Of a stretch of 64,000 bases of DNA, positions 20,700 through 30,057 are shown piece after piece (the stretch's first letter is position 1; each line of letters opens with the position of its first letter). The position numbers were made by a program, and so were the translations under genes. The stretch comes from CAWDDA01 sp963813345 (lineage in GTDB: Bacteria; Acidobacteriota; Blastocatellia; RBC074): the NCBI GenBank assembly GCA_963813345.1, contig CAWEYR010000024.1:372001-436000 (forward strand). The letters run 5' to 3'. The notes beneath the pieces were generated by a model. That model worked only from the letters and a program-made list of their open reading frames with translations. It was not told where the DNA came from and did no database searches.

Positions 20700-21459
20700 A
20701 ATTGAGCAACCTCACAACTTCCTCATGCAGGTGACCATTGGTCGCGACCGCTGATTTTGCCTCGAGCGCGTCCTGGCCTTCGCGCGACGTCAGCCGGCCG
20801 CCGGCACCCTCGATGATGGGTGTGAGTGCCGCAAGATCGTGATAGGCGAGTATGGGATCAACCATGATATCGGCGGCGCCTGAAGCGACCAGAAAGTATC
20901 CGTAACAATCTCCAAAGCCTCTCGTCAGCTCAACGCTTTCGATCAGACGTCCTATTCCCTGATCACGCTTCGCACCCGTCAGGCAAGCCGGATCGGTAAT
21001 CACAAGACGTGCTTCGCGGATGTTTGAGACCTCTGAAACAGCGCATGCTTCCCCGTTAAGGAATGTCCCGGTCTCTTTCGAGCCAATCATCAACTGATCC
21101 TGAATAGGCAGATAGATCGATCCGAGAACAGGCACGCCGTTGCTTTCGAGAGCGAGGAGAATGCCAAAAAGTGGTGTCCGCAAGAGAAATGTTTTCGTTC
21201 CATCGATCGGATCGATGACCCACCGAAAGCCGCTGTCTTTGGAGACTTCACCGAATTCTTCTCCGAGAATCGAGTGATTCGGGAACTGGCGCTCGATCGC
21301 ATTTCGCAAAAACGTCTCCACTTCACGATCGGCATCAGTCACAGGCGTGAGGTCGGATTTTCGCGTGACTTCGATCTGGCGGCCAAAGTAACGGCGAACA
21401 ATTGCACCTGCCTGGCGATTGACAGTATTCAGGAACTTGAAGAGCTCATCGAAATCCAT
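20698..21459 (-). CDS. hisN: Inositol-monophosphatase-family phosphatase, HisN-like
   Basis: A cytosolic Mg-dependent phosphatase of 253 residues. The metal-site motifs are present: GEEFGE (about residue 67), WVIDPIDGTKTF (about 80-91) and the C-terminal DPILAYHDLAALTPIIEGAGG, which contains the last metal-binding Asp. The length and sequence around the motifs resemble histidinol-phosphate phosphatases of the IMP type, the ninth step of histidine synthesis. myo-inositol-1-phosphatase or 3'-phosphoadenosine phosphatase cannot be excluded, and no other his gene is nearby. It is transcribed away from the S41 protease gene. Intact. Confidence 0.82.
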   Translation of the reverse strand: MDFDELFKFLNTVNRQAGAIVRRYFGRQIEVTRKSDLTPVTDADREVETFLRNAIERQFPNHSILGEEFGEVSKDSGFRWVIDPIDGTKTFLLRTPLFGILLALESNGVPVLGSIYLPIQDQLMIGSKETGTFLNGEACAVSEVSNIREARLVITDPACLTGAKRDQGIGRLIESVELTRGFGDCYGYFLVASGAADIMVDPILAYHDLAALTPIIEGAGGRLTSREGQDALEAKSAVATNGHLHEEVVRLLN

Positions 21460-21550
21460 ATTCTTACAGGATTTTATCGGCAGTCAGTCGGATTGTCGCG
21501 CGGTATCTGAACCTTTTGACTGGCTAATCGTAATGTATAATCCCAGAGTA

Positions 21551-22933
21551 ATGATAAAAGTGCCACGAACCAGGTCCAGGACAACATCGAGGAGCACGAT
21601 CGTCAATGCGTTTCGCCACTGGATCACGCTCTCTATTCCTTTATTGATCGCGGGAATTGCGGGCGCGGTGCTCGCCTCAACCACTCAGCCCGCTTTGAGT
21701 TCCAGTTCCCAGGATAAGCGTGAGATTTATCGTCAAACGTTTGAGATCGTCTGGCGTACAGTCAAAGAGAAGCACTTCGATCCTGGATTTGGCGGTGTAG
21801 ACTGGGATCAGATCCGCGTTAAGTATGCGCCTCAGATCGATCAGGTAACGTCTGAGAATGAGCTTTATCGCCTTCTTCAGAAGATGCTCGGAGAGTTGAA
21901 ACAGTCGCACTTCAGCATTTTGCCTCTGGAAGCAGGCGATGGAGAAGGTCAATCTGCTCCGCAATCCGTCGAAGGTGAGATCGGTGTCCAGCTCCGATTC
22001 ATCAATGGCCAGGCTATCATTACCAGGATCGAGGCAGATTCGACAGCATCGAAGGCGGGTCTCAAACCCGGCTTTGTTGTGAATGGTGTAAACGGCGTCC
22101 CTGTCGCGTCTCTCGTCAAAACGCTGGACGCTTCTGACATTCCCGATTCGTATCGTACGCTCCTGAAGGCGAGAGCGATTGAAAACAAGCTTTCCGGTAT
22201 CGAAGGATCACGGGTCCGGGTGCGATTTCTGAATGAAAAGGGATTGCCTCAGGAGACGGAAGTGACTCGCCAACGGATCAAGGGCGATTACTCGCCGCCC
22301 TTCGGAAATATGCCTCCTCAGCGCACCGAATTCGAAACGAAGACGCTCGCAGGTGGTATCGGTTATTTACGATTCAATGTTTTGGTAATATCGCTGATGC
22401 CCCGGATACGCGAAGCCATCCGGTCATTCTCATCCGCACCAGGTCTGATCATCGACCTGCGCGGTAACCCCGGAGGCCTTGGAGGTATGGCGCCTGGAAT
22501 AGCCGGGCTGCTGACAGACAAGACCGGTTCACTAGGAAGAATGCAGTTGAGAACCGGATACATGGATCTTGCAGTTTTCCCTCAATCGAATCCGTTCTCA
22601 GGACCAATTGCAATAATGATCAATGACAGCAGCGCCTCGACGAGTGAAGTCTTTGCGAGTGGAATGCAGGAGCTGGGACGCGCATCGGTGGTCGGTGAGC
22701 GAAGCGCCGGTGCGGCCCTTCCCTCACTTTTCACCAGGCTTCCCACCGGCGCAATTTTTCAGTATGCAGTCGCAGATTTCAAATCGCCCCGTGGGAACTT
22801 GATCGAAGGATCAGGCGTGATTCCAGATGTAGAAGTAAAGCTGGATCGCGCATCACTTCTGGCGGGTAGAGACATTCAGCTCGAGGCAGCCATCAAGGTT
22901 GTCAAAGGCAGAAATGAAAGGAAGGTTCCATGA
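21551..22933 (+). CDS. S41 family C-terminal processing peptidase
   Basis: An exported or membrane-anchored serine peptidase. It has an N-terminal signal/anchor (WITLSIPLLIAGIAGAVLAS), an N-domain (YRQTFEIVWRTVKEKHFDP), a PDZ-like segment (GQAIITRIEADSTASKAGLKPG) and the S41 core. The core shows GLIIDLRGNPGG, then the nucleophile region MINDSSASTSEVFASGMQELG with the catalytic Ser, and VVGERSAGAALPS, where the usual TxGK lysine region is altered. The loss of the canonical Lys suggests a tricorn-like or changed catalytic arrangement. ATG 21,551 was chosen; ATG 21,533 and longer readings overlap the divergent gene. A perfect TATAAT lies at 21,536, so a leaderless or internal start is possible. 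The stop overlaps the next ATG (ATGA). Confidence 0.83.
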   Translation: MIKVPRTRSRTTSRSTIVNAFRHWITLSIPLLIAGIAGAVLASTTQPALSSSSQDKREIYRQTFEIVWRTVKEKHFDPGFGGVDWDQIRVKYAPQIDQVTSENELYRLLQKMLGELKQSHFSILPLEAGDGEGQSAPQSVEGEIGVQLRFINGQAIITRIEADSTASKAGLKPGFVVNGVNGVPVASLVKTLDASDIPDSYRTLLKARAIENKLSGIEGSRVRVRFLNEKGLPQETEVTRQRIKGDYSPPFGNMPPQRTEFETKTLAGGIGYLRFNVLVISLMPRIREAIRSFSSAPGLIIDLRGNPGGLGGMAPGIAGLLTDKTGSLGRMQLRTGYMDLAVFPQSNPFSGPIAIMINDSSASTSEVFASGMQELGRASVVGERSAGAALPSLFTRLPTGAIFQYAVADFKSPRGNLIEGSGVIPDVEVKLDRASLLAGRDIQLEAAIKVVKGRNERKVP

Positions 22934-23689
22934 AGCGTTTCGTTTGGCTTACATTTTTCCTGATATTGTGTGCGGCCACGGCGCTCGCGCAGGCTACAGC
23001 CCCGGCTACTGCCCACGGCAAAGCCTGAAGCCATGCCAACCGCAGATCAGATCATCGATAACCACGTCAAAGCGATAGGCGGCAAAGAGGCGCTGGCGAA
23101 AGTCAGCTCGCGTGTTGCAAAGGGCAAACTCGATATCGCAGCCGCAAACATTTCCGGCACCTTCGAATCTCAGAACAAAGGACCAAATCTTTCTTCGATG
23201 ACCGCTGAACTCGCTAACTTTGGATTGGTCCGGCAGGGTTTCGATGGAACAGTTGCCTGGGAAGCCAATCCGATGGTGGGACTTCGTGAAAAGAGCGGTG
23301 TCGAGCTTGCCGATGCAAAGCTGGAGGCCGAGCTGCATCGCGAACTGAAGATGAAGGAACTCTTTCCGAAGCTCGAGGTGAAAGGAAAAGAGAAGGTCGG
23401 GGATAAAGAGACGTACGTTGTTCTTGCGACACCGAAAGAGGGAACCCCGATAACATTGTATTTCGATGCGCAGTCATGGCTGCTGCTGAAAGACGCTGCA
23501 GAGCGGGAAACGCCAGAAGGGAAAGTTCCTACTCAGACTTTCTATGAGGATTATCGCGAGGTCGACGGAATGAAGTTTCCGTTCAAGTTACGCCAGGTAA
23601 ATCCAATGTTTGAGATGGTGATCGCCTTCACCGAGATCAAACACAACGGTACCATCGACGAGACAAAATTCAAGAAACCAGCAAACTAA
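22930..23689 (+). CDS. Secreted LolA-like protein (one frameshift)
   Basis: The ATG at 22,930 overlaps the stop of the S41 gene and encodes a signal peptide (VWLTFFLILCAATALAQ). The frame then breaks near 23,005 and continues in another frame as MPTADQIIDNHVKAIGG, then FDGTVAWEANPM, TYVVLATPKEGTPITLYFD and TFYEDYREVDGMKFPFKL. This is the pattern of outer-membrane lipoprotein-sorting/LolA-fold proteins common in Acidobacteriota. The corrected length is about 252 residues. The function is not known; coupling to a processing peptidase suggests a periplasmic role. It ends just before the cydB region, which is on the opposite strand. Confidence 0.75.
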
Positions 23690-23701
23690 GAAACAGGCAT
23701 G

Positions 23702-24809
23702 TCAGGTACCGCCTTCAGGCGGAATCTTGCTTCCCAGGCATTCCGCCTGAAGGCGGTACCTCATGCCCATTTTCCATGGTGCAGTCCAGTTCACCTTTCC
23801 CCTCACGGAACGATAGAGAAACACGAAATAGCCGATCGCCAGCACCATTCCTATCGACCACCAGATCGTTCCTACACGCAATCCATATTCGCCTGTCTTC
23901 GAATTGTAGATCGTCAGGTCCATCAAGGGATCGATAACCGAAGGCAGAAGTGTGGGATAAAGCCCCGCTGCGCCGCCCAGAAGCATCCCGGCAAGATATC
24001 CGGCTGAACTAATAGAAGGCCGGCCATTCGCGATCAGCTCGTTGAAAGTATTTCATCGCTCCAAGGCTGAGGACGACGCAAAAGGGAAAGACAAGCAACC
24101 ATGGCCGCGACTGAAAGTTCTCGCGAATCTGAGGTCGGAGGATAAGTGTCGCTACGAGACTGATGCCTGTGATCGCAACAAGTGCCCACCATCCTCGCGC
24201 CGCCAATGAGCGGGCACGCTGATTGATCGGACCCGTAGTCTTGGCAGCGATATAGTGGGCGCCGTGGATCGAAAGCGCGACGACCGCGACAATTCCGGCA
24301 ATAAGCGTGTACCAGTCAAGTATTCCGGTATTTGTGCCCACGCGAAAATCAGTCCAAAGAGGTTCGAAGAACTGCTTCTCTGCGTCCAGCGGCACTCCGC
24401 GAATCACATTTCCAAACGCCACACCCAGAAACAGCGCCAGAAGCAGACTCGCACCGGAAAAGACAAAATCCCACAACGAGCGCCACATTTCGTGATCGAC
24501 GTGATGCCGCAATTCAATTCCGATTCCGCGAAGCATGAGGAGCCAGAGGACGATCATCAATGGCAGGTAGAAACCGCTGAAGCTCGCAGCGTAAAGAACC
24601 GGAAACGCAAAGAAGAGAGTACCTCCACCGGCGACCAGCCACACCTCGTTGCCGTCCCAGACCGGCCCGATGGCGTCGAACACGCTTCGCCGCTCACGTT
24701 CTGATCGCGCGATGAGGTGAAGAATCGCGCCTGCGCCGAGATCAAAGCCGTCGAGCACAACATACGCAGTCAACATGAAAGCGATCGCGCAGAACCAGAA
24801 TGTTTCCAT
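23702..24809 (-). CDS. cydB: Cytochrome bd ubiquinol oxidase subunit II (one frameshift)
   Basis: A polytopic inner-membrane protein. The first 266 residues show CydB features: FWFCAIAFMLTAYVVLDGFDLG at the start, GPVWDGNEVWLV and GGTLFFAFPVLYA. After a break near 24,013 the second frame continues with SAGYLAGMLLGGAAGLYPTL and GTIWWSIGMVLAIGYFVFLY, the expected last helices. The corrected length is about 365 residues. CydB pairs with CydA to form the quinol:O2 oxidoreductase that works at low oxygen. The last residues before the stop (IPPEGGT) are encoded by an intergenic palindrome, so the natural C-terminus may end earlier. It starts 18 bases after cydA. Confidence 0.92.
23705..23760. repeat. 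Inverted repeat overlapping the 3' end of cydB
   Basis: The left arm GGTACCGCCTTCAGGCGGAA (23,705 onward) and the right arm (23,740-23,760) are exact complements over 21 bases, with a 14-base loop. The left arm lies within the cydB reading frame and carries its last codons. It sits between convergent genes. Confidence 0.88.
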
Positions 24810-24826
24810 CTCAGAACCCGGTTTGC

Positions 24827-26170
24827 CTAATGGCCTATTCCGCCCGCTGTGCCGGACCGTGCCGGTCCATGATCGATGTCACGCCAGATAAGCAGCACGA
24901 AAAGAATCGAAAGCACTGTGTACATGCCCATGAACCCGATCAGCGAAAAGAGCACGTTACCTGAAGAGACATTCATTGAAGCACCCTCTGCTGTACGCAA
25001 CAGTCGAAATACAAGCCACGGCTGGCGCCCCAGCTCAGCCGTCATCCAGCCGGCGGTGTTGGCAATAAAAGGAAACGGAAATGCGAGCACGATGATCCAC
25101 AGCAACGAGCGGGATCCTTCGAGTTTCTTTCGCCACAGCTGAAACATTGCCAGCGAAGTGATAGCTATGAAGATCGTTCCGAGCCCGACCATGATGTGAT
25201 AGCTGTAATAAAGAAGTGGGATATTATCCGGCCAATCCTCCCGGGGAAACGCATCCAGCCCTTTGACCTCCGCATTCCAGCGCCGATGGGTGATAAAGCT
25301 CAGTACCTTCGGAACAAAGAGAGGGTTGTCCAGCCTTTCCTGATCTGTGTTTGGCTGACCTACCAGGGCAATCGGCGCTCCCGATTCTGTCTTGAACAGA
25401 CCTTCCATTGCGGCGAGTGTTACAGGCTGATGTCTCGCAATCATCTGACCCTGCAGGTCTCCGGTTGGAAACAACTGCCAGATCGAAGCAACGAACGCTG
25501 CCGAGATGCCGAGACGAAGAAACAGCCTTCCGTATTCGTGCGGATCGTTCCTCATAACATAGAACGCACCCACAGCCGCCATGAAGAATGATCCAGTTAC
25601 GACGGCGCCTCCCATATTATGGAGATACTGCCAGAACGCCCACGGATTGAAGAGCAGGGCCCAGAAGTCCGACACGTGAACGGTGCCATCCGCTGCCGTT
25701 ACATAACCGACGGGATGTTGCATCCACGCGTTCGTCGCTATGATGAAATAACCAGAAAGCCAGGCTCCGATAAAGACCATGAGCCCTGCGAACCAGTGTC
25801 CCCAACGTCCAAGTCGTTTCTCGCCATAAAGGAACAGCCCAAGAAACGACGATTCGAGAAAGAAGGCGAACATTCCCTCCATCGCGAGAGTCTGGCCAAT
25901 CACGCCTCCAGCGAAGGTCGAAAACCGTGCCCAGTTGGTTCCAAACTGAAACTCCATCGGGATGCCGGTAACAACGCCGAAAGCGAAGCTGATTCCGAAG
26001 ATCTTTGCCCAGAACTTCGACGCCAGGTTGTATTTTTCGTTGCTGGTCTTGAGGTATGCGGTCTTGAGAATGACGATTAAGAGCGCGAGGCCCATCGTGA
26101 GCTGCGGAAAGAGATAGTGGTACGTAATGGTAAACGCAAAATGAAGACGGTGCAGAGTGAGAGATTCCAT
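24827..26170 (-). CDS. cydA: Cytochrome bd ubiquinol oxidase subunit I
   Basis: A protein of 447 residues with nine predicted membrane helices. The start MESLTLHRLHFAFTITYHYL contains the His that ligates haem b595/d. MEFQFGTNWARFS, FLESSFLGLFLYGEKR, FWALLFNPWAFWQY and the signature GWMTAELGRQPW are all present. The short Q-loop (no long insertion) is of the short-Q-loop type. It reduces O2 using quinol and contributes to the proton gradient. ATG 26,170 fits the family start; a longer in-frame reading upstream runs through an inverted repeat and was rejected. It is intact and directly precedes cydB. cydX and cydDC are not seen. Confidence 0.95.
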   Translation of the reverse strand: MESLTLHRLHFAFTITYHYLFPQLTMGLALLIVILKTAYLKTSNEKYNLASKFWAKIFGISFAFGVVTGIPMEFQFGTNWARFSTFAGGVIGQTLAMEGMFAFFLESSFLGLFLYGEKRLGRWGHWFAGLMVFIGAWLSGYFIIATNAWMQHPVGYVTAADGTVHVSDFWALLFNPWAFWQYLHNMGGAVVTGSFFMAAVGAFYVMRNDPHEYGRLFLRLGISAAFVASIWQLFPTGDLQGQMIARHQPVTLAAMEGLFKTESGAPIALVGQPNTDQERLDNPLFVPKVLSFITHRRWNAEVKGLDAFPREDWPDNIPLLYYSYHIMVGLGTIFIAITSLAMFQLWRKKLEGSRSLLWIIVLAFPFPFIANTAGWMTAELGRQPWLVFRLLRTAEGASMNVSSGNVLFSLIGFMGMYTVLSILFVLLIWRDIDHGPARSGTAGGIGH

Positions 26171-26208
26171 TGTCGCCCGATTGAATGTGCGTTGTACCGC
26201 TTGAGGCG

Positions 26209-26328
26209 CCTGGGAGCGCCGGTCTCCGACCGGCCACGAGCCGCGAAGCGTGCGAGCGTTCAGCACAGGCCTCTCGCACGCTCGCACGCTTCGCGGCTCG
26301 TGGCCGGTCGGAGAACGTGCGCTCCCAG
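26209..26328. repeat. Long inverted repeat between cydA and the larA-like gene
   Basis: The arms are about 50 bases each: the left starts CCTGGGAGCGCCGGTCTCCG (26,209) and the right ends GCGCTCCCAGG (26,328), with the shared core CCGGCCACGAGCCGCGAAGC on the left. The loop is about 20 bases. The right arm extends the reading frame of the larA-like gene into GAHVLRPATSREACERA. Confidence 0.88.
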
Positions 26329-27581
26329 GGGCTTCACGCGGTAGAGCATTTCGCCGGCACGAGGCACAAGAAGCAATCCTTCTGCTTCCCTCCCCTCCCA
26401 TTCGCGCATATCGATAGTGTCAGGGTCGAGATAACCGAGATTCAGGCGACGGCAGCGATCCTCCGGGATCTTGGTCGCCAGCGTGACATTGATTCGTGGC
26501 TTCTCGATTCCCGTTTTGGCGTCATATTCCCCTACGCCCTTGAGATGTGTGCTGTGTGCAAGAACTCCACCCGGATAGTCTTTGAACCTTTCCCACTGCT
26601 TCAGAAAGTAATCCCTGACGTGGTATCCGATCTCATCAAGAAAATGGCCGTGCGTGTAGCTCACCTCGTTCAAGTGAGGCGCATAAATGATGACTTCACC
26701 GCCGTCAGCAACCGCCGGCTCAAGCTTGTACATCCCTTTCGCAGCCGTCCAAAGGTCTGCATACATCGGAGGCATTACCGACAGGATTCGACGAAACGGT
26801 TTCTCGATCCAGCGAATGTGCAGCTTGGCTGAAAGGTCAGCAGCCTCAGAATAGGCTTCTTCAGGAGAACCTATGAAAAGGCCTCCAAGCCCTCCTGACT
26901 TGACGACCATGCTCATACAAAGCTTCGGTTTTGAAATGAACGATGCGGCACGGTCAATCACCCTGCGAACGGGTGTGTATTTTGATCCGATTGTTTCATA
27001 GCTCGTGATCAACGCTCCGAGCCAGTGAGAAAAATTGATCACTTCGGAGCCGCCTATCCCGGGAAAAAATACTTGTTCCCGCCAGAGAACCCGACTACTT
27101 CGTGAGGAAATGTCGGCCCGCAAACGACGATCAGGTCGTAGTCGAGCACCATCCTGTTGAGACGCACATCTACCGGGTCTTTGAGAATGCCGCCCGTCAA
27201 TTCACCCATCTCCTCTGCCGAGATCCGGCCTAGCGTCGTGAAAGTATTTGGATCATCCCAACGATGATTGACGATCTGTGAATGCGCGTACTTCGTTGCC
27301 CGCTCTTCGCGCGTGATACCGAGATGCGTATTGATAGCATCTTCAGACATCGGCTGATGCGTACCGAGGGCGATCAGGAAATCGAGCGCTGCTACGCGGT
27401 TGCCGAGTGCGCGTTGTAGCTCGCGGAACATGAGCGGAATGGGTGCCGTGCGTGTGCCATCGGGAAAGATGACGATTACACGCTGAGAGTCTATGGCAAG
27501 CTCACCAAACGCGCGCTCGATGAGTTCACGAACTTCGCCATCCGCGAGTAGCCTGTCCTCGAATCCCGCTCCGATTGTCAT
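26260..27581 (-). CDS. larA: LarA-family nickel-pincer racemase/epimerase (one frameshift)
   Basis: This is the LarA/DUF2088 fold. The N-part has VIVIFPDGTRTAPIPLMF, LIALGTHQPM and FPHEVVGFSGGNKYFFPG. The frame breaks at a T-run near 27,065 (six T, seven expected) and continues with IGGSEVINFSHWLGALIT, then VVKSGGLGGLFIG and APHLNEVSYTHG. The family uses a nickel pincer nucleotide and histidines to racemise or epimerise 2-hydroxy acids. It is the last gene of a cluster with UxaE and a mannonate-oxidoreductase-like SDR, two bases after the SDR stop, so a sugar-acid substrate is more likely than lactate. larC is present at 42,352; larB and larE are not in the window. The last 17 or so residues come from an inverted repeat and may not be native. 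Confidence 0.85.
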
Positions 27582-27583
27582 AT

Positions 27584-28417
27584 CTACACTCCACCAAAAG
27601 CCGAGAAACCTCCGTCGACGGGCACCACAACACCCGTAACAAAGGCTGATGCCGGCGAGAGCAGCCAGAGAACGGCTCCCAGGAGATCCTCCGGATTACC
27701 GAAGCGCCCCATCGGAGTGTGCGCAATAATGCTCTGTCCGCGCTCTGTCAGGTTTCCCGACTCCCCATCTATAAGGAGATTACGATTCTGTTCAGTTACA
27801 AAGAAACCGGGTGCGACAGCATTGACCCGCAATCTGGGTGAGTATTCGCGTGCGAGGTGGACTGCAAGCCATTGCGTGAAGTTATCGATTGCTGCTTTCG
27901 CTGCGGAATAGCTCACAACCCGAGTCAAAGGCTTGATTGCGCTCATCGATGAGATATTAAGGATAACGCCACCACCCTGGTCCGCCATCCGCTTGCCAAA
28001 GACCTGTGTCGGCAGCACGGTGCCGACGAAGTTGAGGTCAAACACGTAGCGCAGTCCTTCTTCAGGAAGATCAAAAAACGACTGATCGGGCCGCGTCGTT
28101 GCCTGCGGACTGTTTCCACCCGCGCCGTTTATGAGGGCGTCGATCGTGCCGAACCGGGAGAGGACCTCATCTGCAGCCTTCGCAAGAGCCGCTTTATCCA
28201 GGACGTCACCTTTGACTGCTGCCGCTTTACCCTTGCCACGGGCCTCTCCCATTATCGAGTGAACCAGGCTCTCGCCTTTGTCGAGGTTACGCGCGAGCAC
28301 GGCAACATTGGCGCCACAACTCACCAGAGCTCGCACCATTTCGCTGCAAAGGATGCCGGTCCCGCCAGTTATGACCACGGTCTGATTAGTGAAATCGTAG
28401 GCCTTTGAGATATCCAT
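27584..28417 (-). CDS. uxuB: SDR oxidoreductase, probable fructuronate reductase / D-mannonate oxidoreductase (YjmF/UxuB type)
   Basis: A short-chain dehydrogenase of 277 residues. The NAD(P) motif is VVITGGTGILC. The catalytic residues are in NISSMSAIKPLTRVVSYSAAK (Ser, Tyr-x3-Lys), and the protein ends VVVPVDGGFSAFGGV. Length and internal features, including GNSPQATT and FDLPEEGLRYVFDLN, resemble the SDR-type D-mannonate oxidoreductase YjmF of Bacillus. It would reduce D-fructuronate to D-mannonate. ATG 28,417 is used because the longer reading overlaps uxaE. Its position directly after uxaE, which makes fructuronate, supports the assignment. Intact. Confidence 0.83.
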   Translation of the reverse strand: MDISKAYDFTNQTVVITGGTGILCSEMVRALVSCGANVAVLARNLDKGESLVHSIMGEARGKGKAAAVKGDVLDKAALAKAADEVLSRFGTIDALINGAGGNSPQATTRPDQSFFDLPEEGLRYVFDLNFVGTVLPTQVFGKRMADQGGGVILNISSMSAIKPLTRVVSYSAAKAAIDNFTQWLAVHLAREYSPRLRVNAVAPGFFVTEQNRNLLIDGESGNLTERGQSIIAHTPMGRFGNPEDLLGAVLWLLSPASAFVTGVVVPVDGGFSAFGGV

Positions 28418-28448
28418 TTGATTAGAAGGATTCCGCTCAAAGGCGGCA

Positions 28449-30025
28449 CTAAATGCCGTGGACGGCGTTTGTTTCTTCGAATCCGGCGAAATGTTTTGCA
28501 AAGTGAGTCTCGATCATTTCGGCATAGGTCTCCTCGTTTTCGCGAAGAGTTGAGAAGAACCGATCGCGAAACGCCGGATGATGAAGAACCGAACCAAAGG
28601 TAACGTGTAGAATCTCCCGCGCGTGAAAATCGTCGAGCAGATCCGTCAAGCGATCGTCCGTCCACGATGCAATGTCCGGCATTTTTTCAACCTGGGCTGA
28701 CACGTGATAGGTTGCACGATCGGTCGGATAACGCTCTCGCGCGAACGCAACGATCTCTCGAAAGAGCTTTGCATTTGTCTTTCCTATCGTTCTCAGCGCT
28801 TCGAGGTAGCTTGTACCGGCTGTCTTCAAATGTACAAGATTACCCGCCAGCCGTCCCGCAATCGGATAGATCCTGAATTTGTCAGAGCCTGAGTGAAGGC
28901 TTAGCTTGTATGGGCCAAATGTCTGTGCGACTGCGAGGTGTTCGGCAAACGATTTTTCGAACGCTTCCAGGTCCCCGATGTAATCTACGCCTTTTTCGAA
29001 ATCGCCAACATACCTCGGAGCAAGGCTCACCCACTTGACTCCAAGGCGCTTGAGCTCGTGCGCAATAAATACATGCTCGGCGAGAGTTGTAACCGTTTCA
29101 GTCTCATCGACACTCATCTCCAGCTCAAATGGAGTATCGCTCATCACCTTTTCGAGATGGCGGTACATCTTCGCCGTATGAGCCACTACGCGACCATACT
29201 TTGCCGTTGCTCTCAGCAGCTGCTCTTCATCAATTTCAAGCTGGAAAGAGCCAAGTTCGATCGGGTGCGTGCCAAGCTGAGACTTGACTTCGTCCCAGGT
29301 CGTCGCGAGCTCGTTCCACGGGAGTGCAGCTACCTTTTGTTTGAGAACATCGACAGGAGCAGTGTTCGCTTCATTATCCACATACTCGCCGGGATCGATC
29401 GTGTAGAAGGTAAAGCCGGCTCGCGCGCACGAATCAATGTCGTCCGTGTTCTTTCAAATGATCGGCATCGGCGCCAAAGCCTTCTCGCCAGCCTTCCTGA
29501 AACACACCCCACATCGCCTCGTCCATTACCTCCTGCGGAGTTCGTCCCGTGCGCGCATTCTCGCGAATCGACTGTTGCGCAAAGATCGGTGCCATCGATG
29601 ATCGACGGATTGCTCTTACATGTCCCGGAGTCGCAAGCCCAAGCCTGTCACCGCAACCTGCAGACTTCGCAAGCCCCAGGGTCTTTGGTACCAGATAGGG
29701 CAGAATCCCTCGAAGCTCATTCGCGGCGGCTTCGGAAAGCTCGCACACACGCAACGAAAGATCGTGTCCATCGGCCGCAACTGCTCGCGACACGCCCGGC
29801 AGCCTGTCAACGAGACCCGAACCGTTCGAGAGACACGCAAGCGTTTTTCTCCCGTCCTGAATACCGAGAAAGAGGATAGATCCGATCCTTCGCGGTAATC
29901 GACCGCGGATATACCAGAAGGCCGGATAGTATCTCGAGGTCACGTGCGACGGCGGCCTGATCAGTATCGCCGAGCTCGGGCCCGAGCCCGCGTGACTGGA
30001 GCAGTCGATTGAGAGCAGTTGTCAT
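28449..30025 (-). CDS. uxaE: Tagaturonate epimerase UxaE (two frameshifts)
   Basis: Three frames combine into one protein of about 525 residues. The N-part from ATG 30,025 (LNRLLQSRGLGPELGDTD) breaks near 29,935 and continues as YYPAFWYIRGRLPRRIGSIL. A second break near 29,453 is an extra A in a run of three; the frame then reads TDDIDSCARAGFTFYTID, GEYVDNEANTAPV, and ends with the metal-binding-like VKWVSLAPRYVGDFEKGVDY, YKLSLHSGSDKFRIYP and VHLKTAGTSYLEALR. These match the tagaturonate/fructuronate epimerase family known from Thermotoga, which converts D-tagaturonate to D-fructuronate in galacturonate breakdown. No UxaC, mannonate dehydratase or KDG kinase is visible nearby. Confidence 0.87.
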
Positions 30026-30057
30026 CCTTTATTGCCTTTCAGCTTTCATTCTTCGAT

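Noticed and set aside
21515..21541. Perfect TATAAT with TTGACT as promoter for the S41 gene
   Set aside because: The spacer is only 14 bases and the -10 box lies 10 bases from the chosen ATG, so I did not list it as a firm promoter.
26170..26401. N-terminal extension of CydA
   Set aside because: The extra 77 residues are encoded by an inverted repeat and the adjacent gene's region, and CydA proteins begin at MESLTLHRLHF-like sequence.
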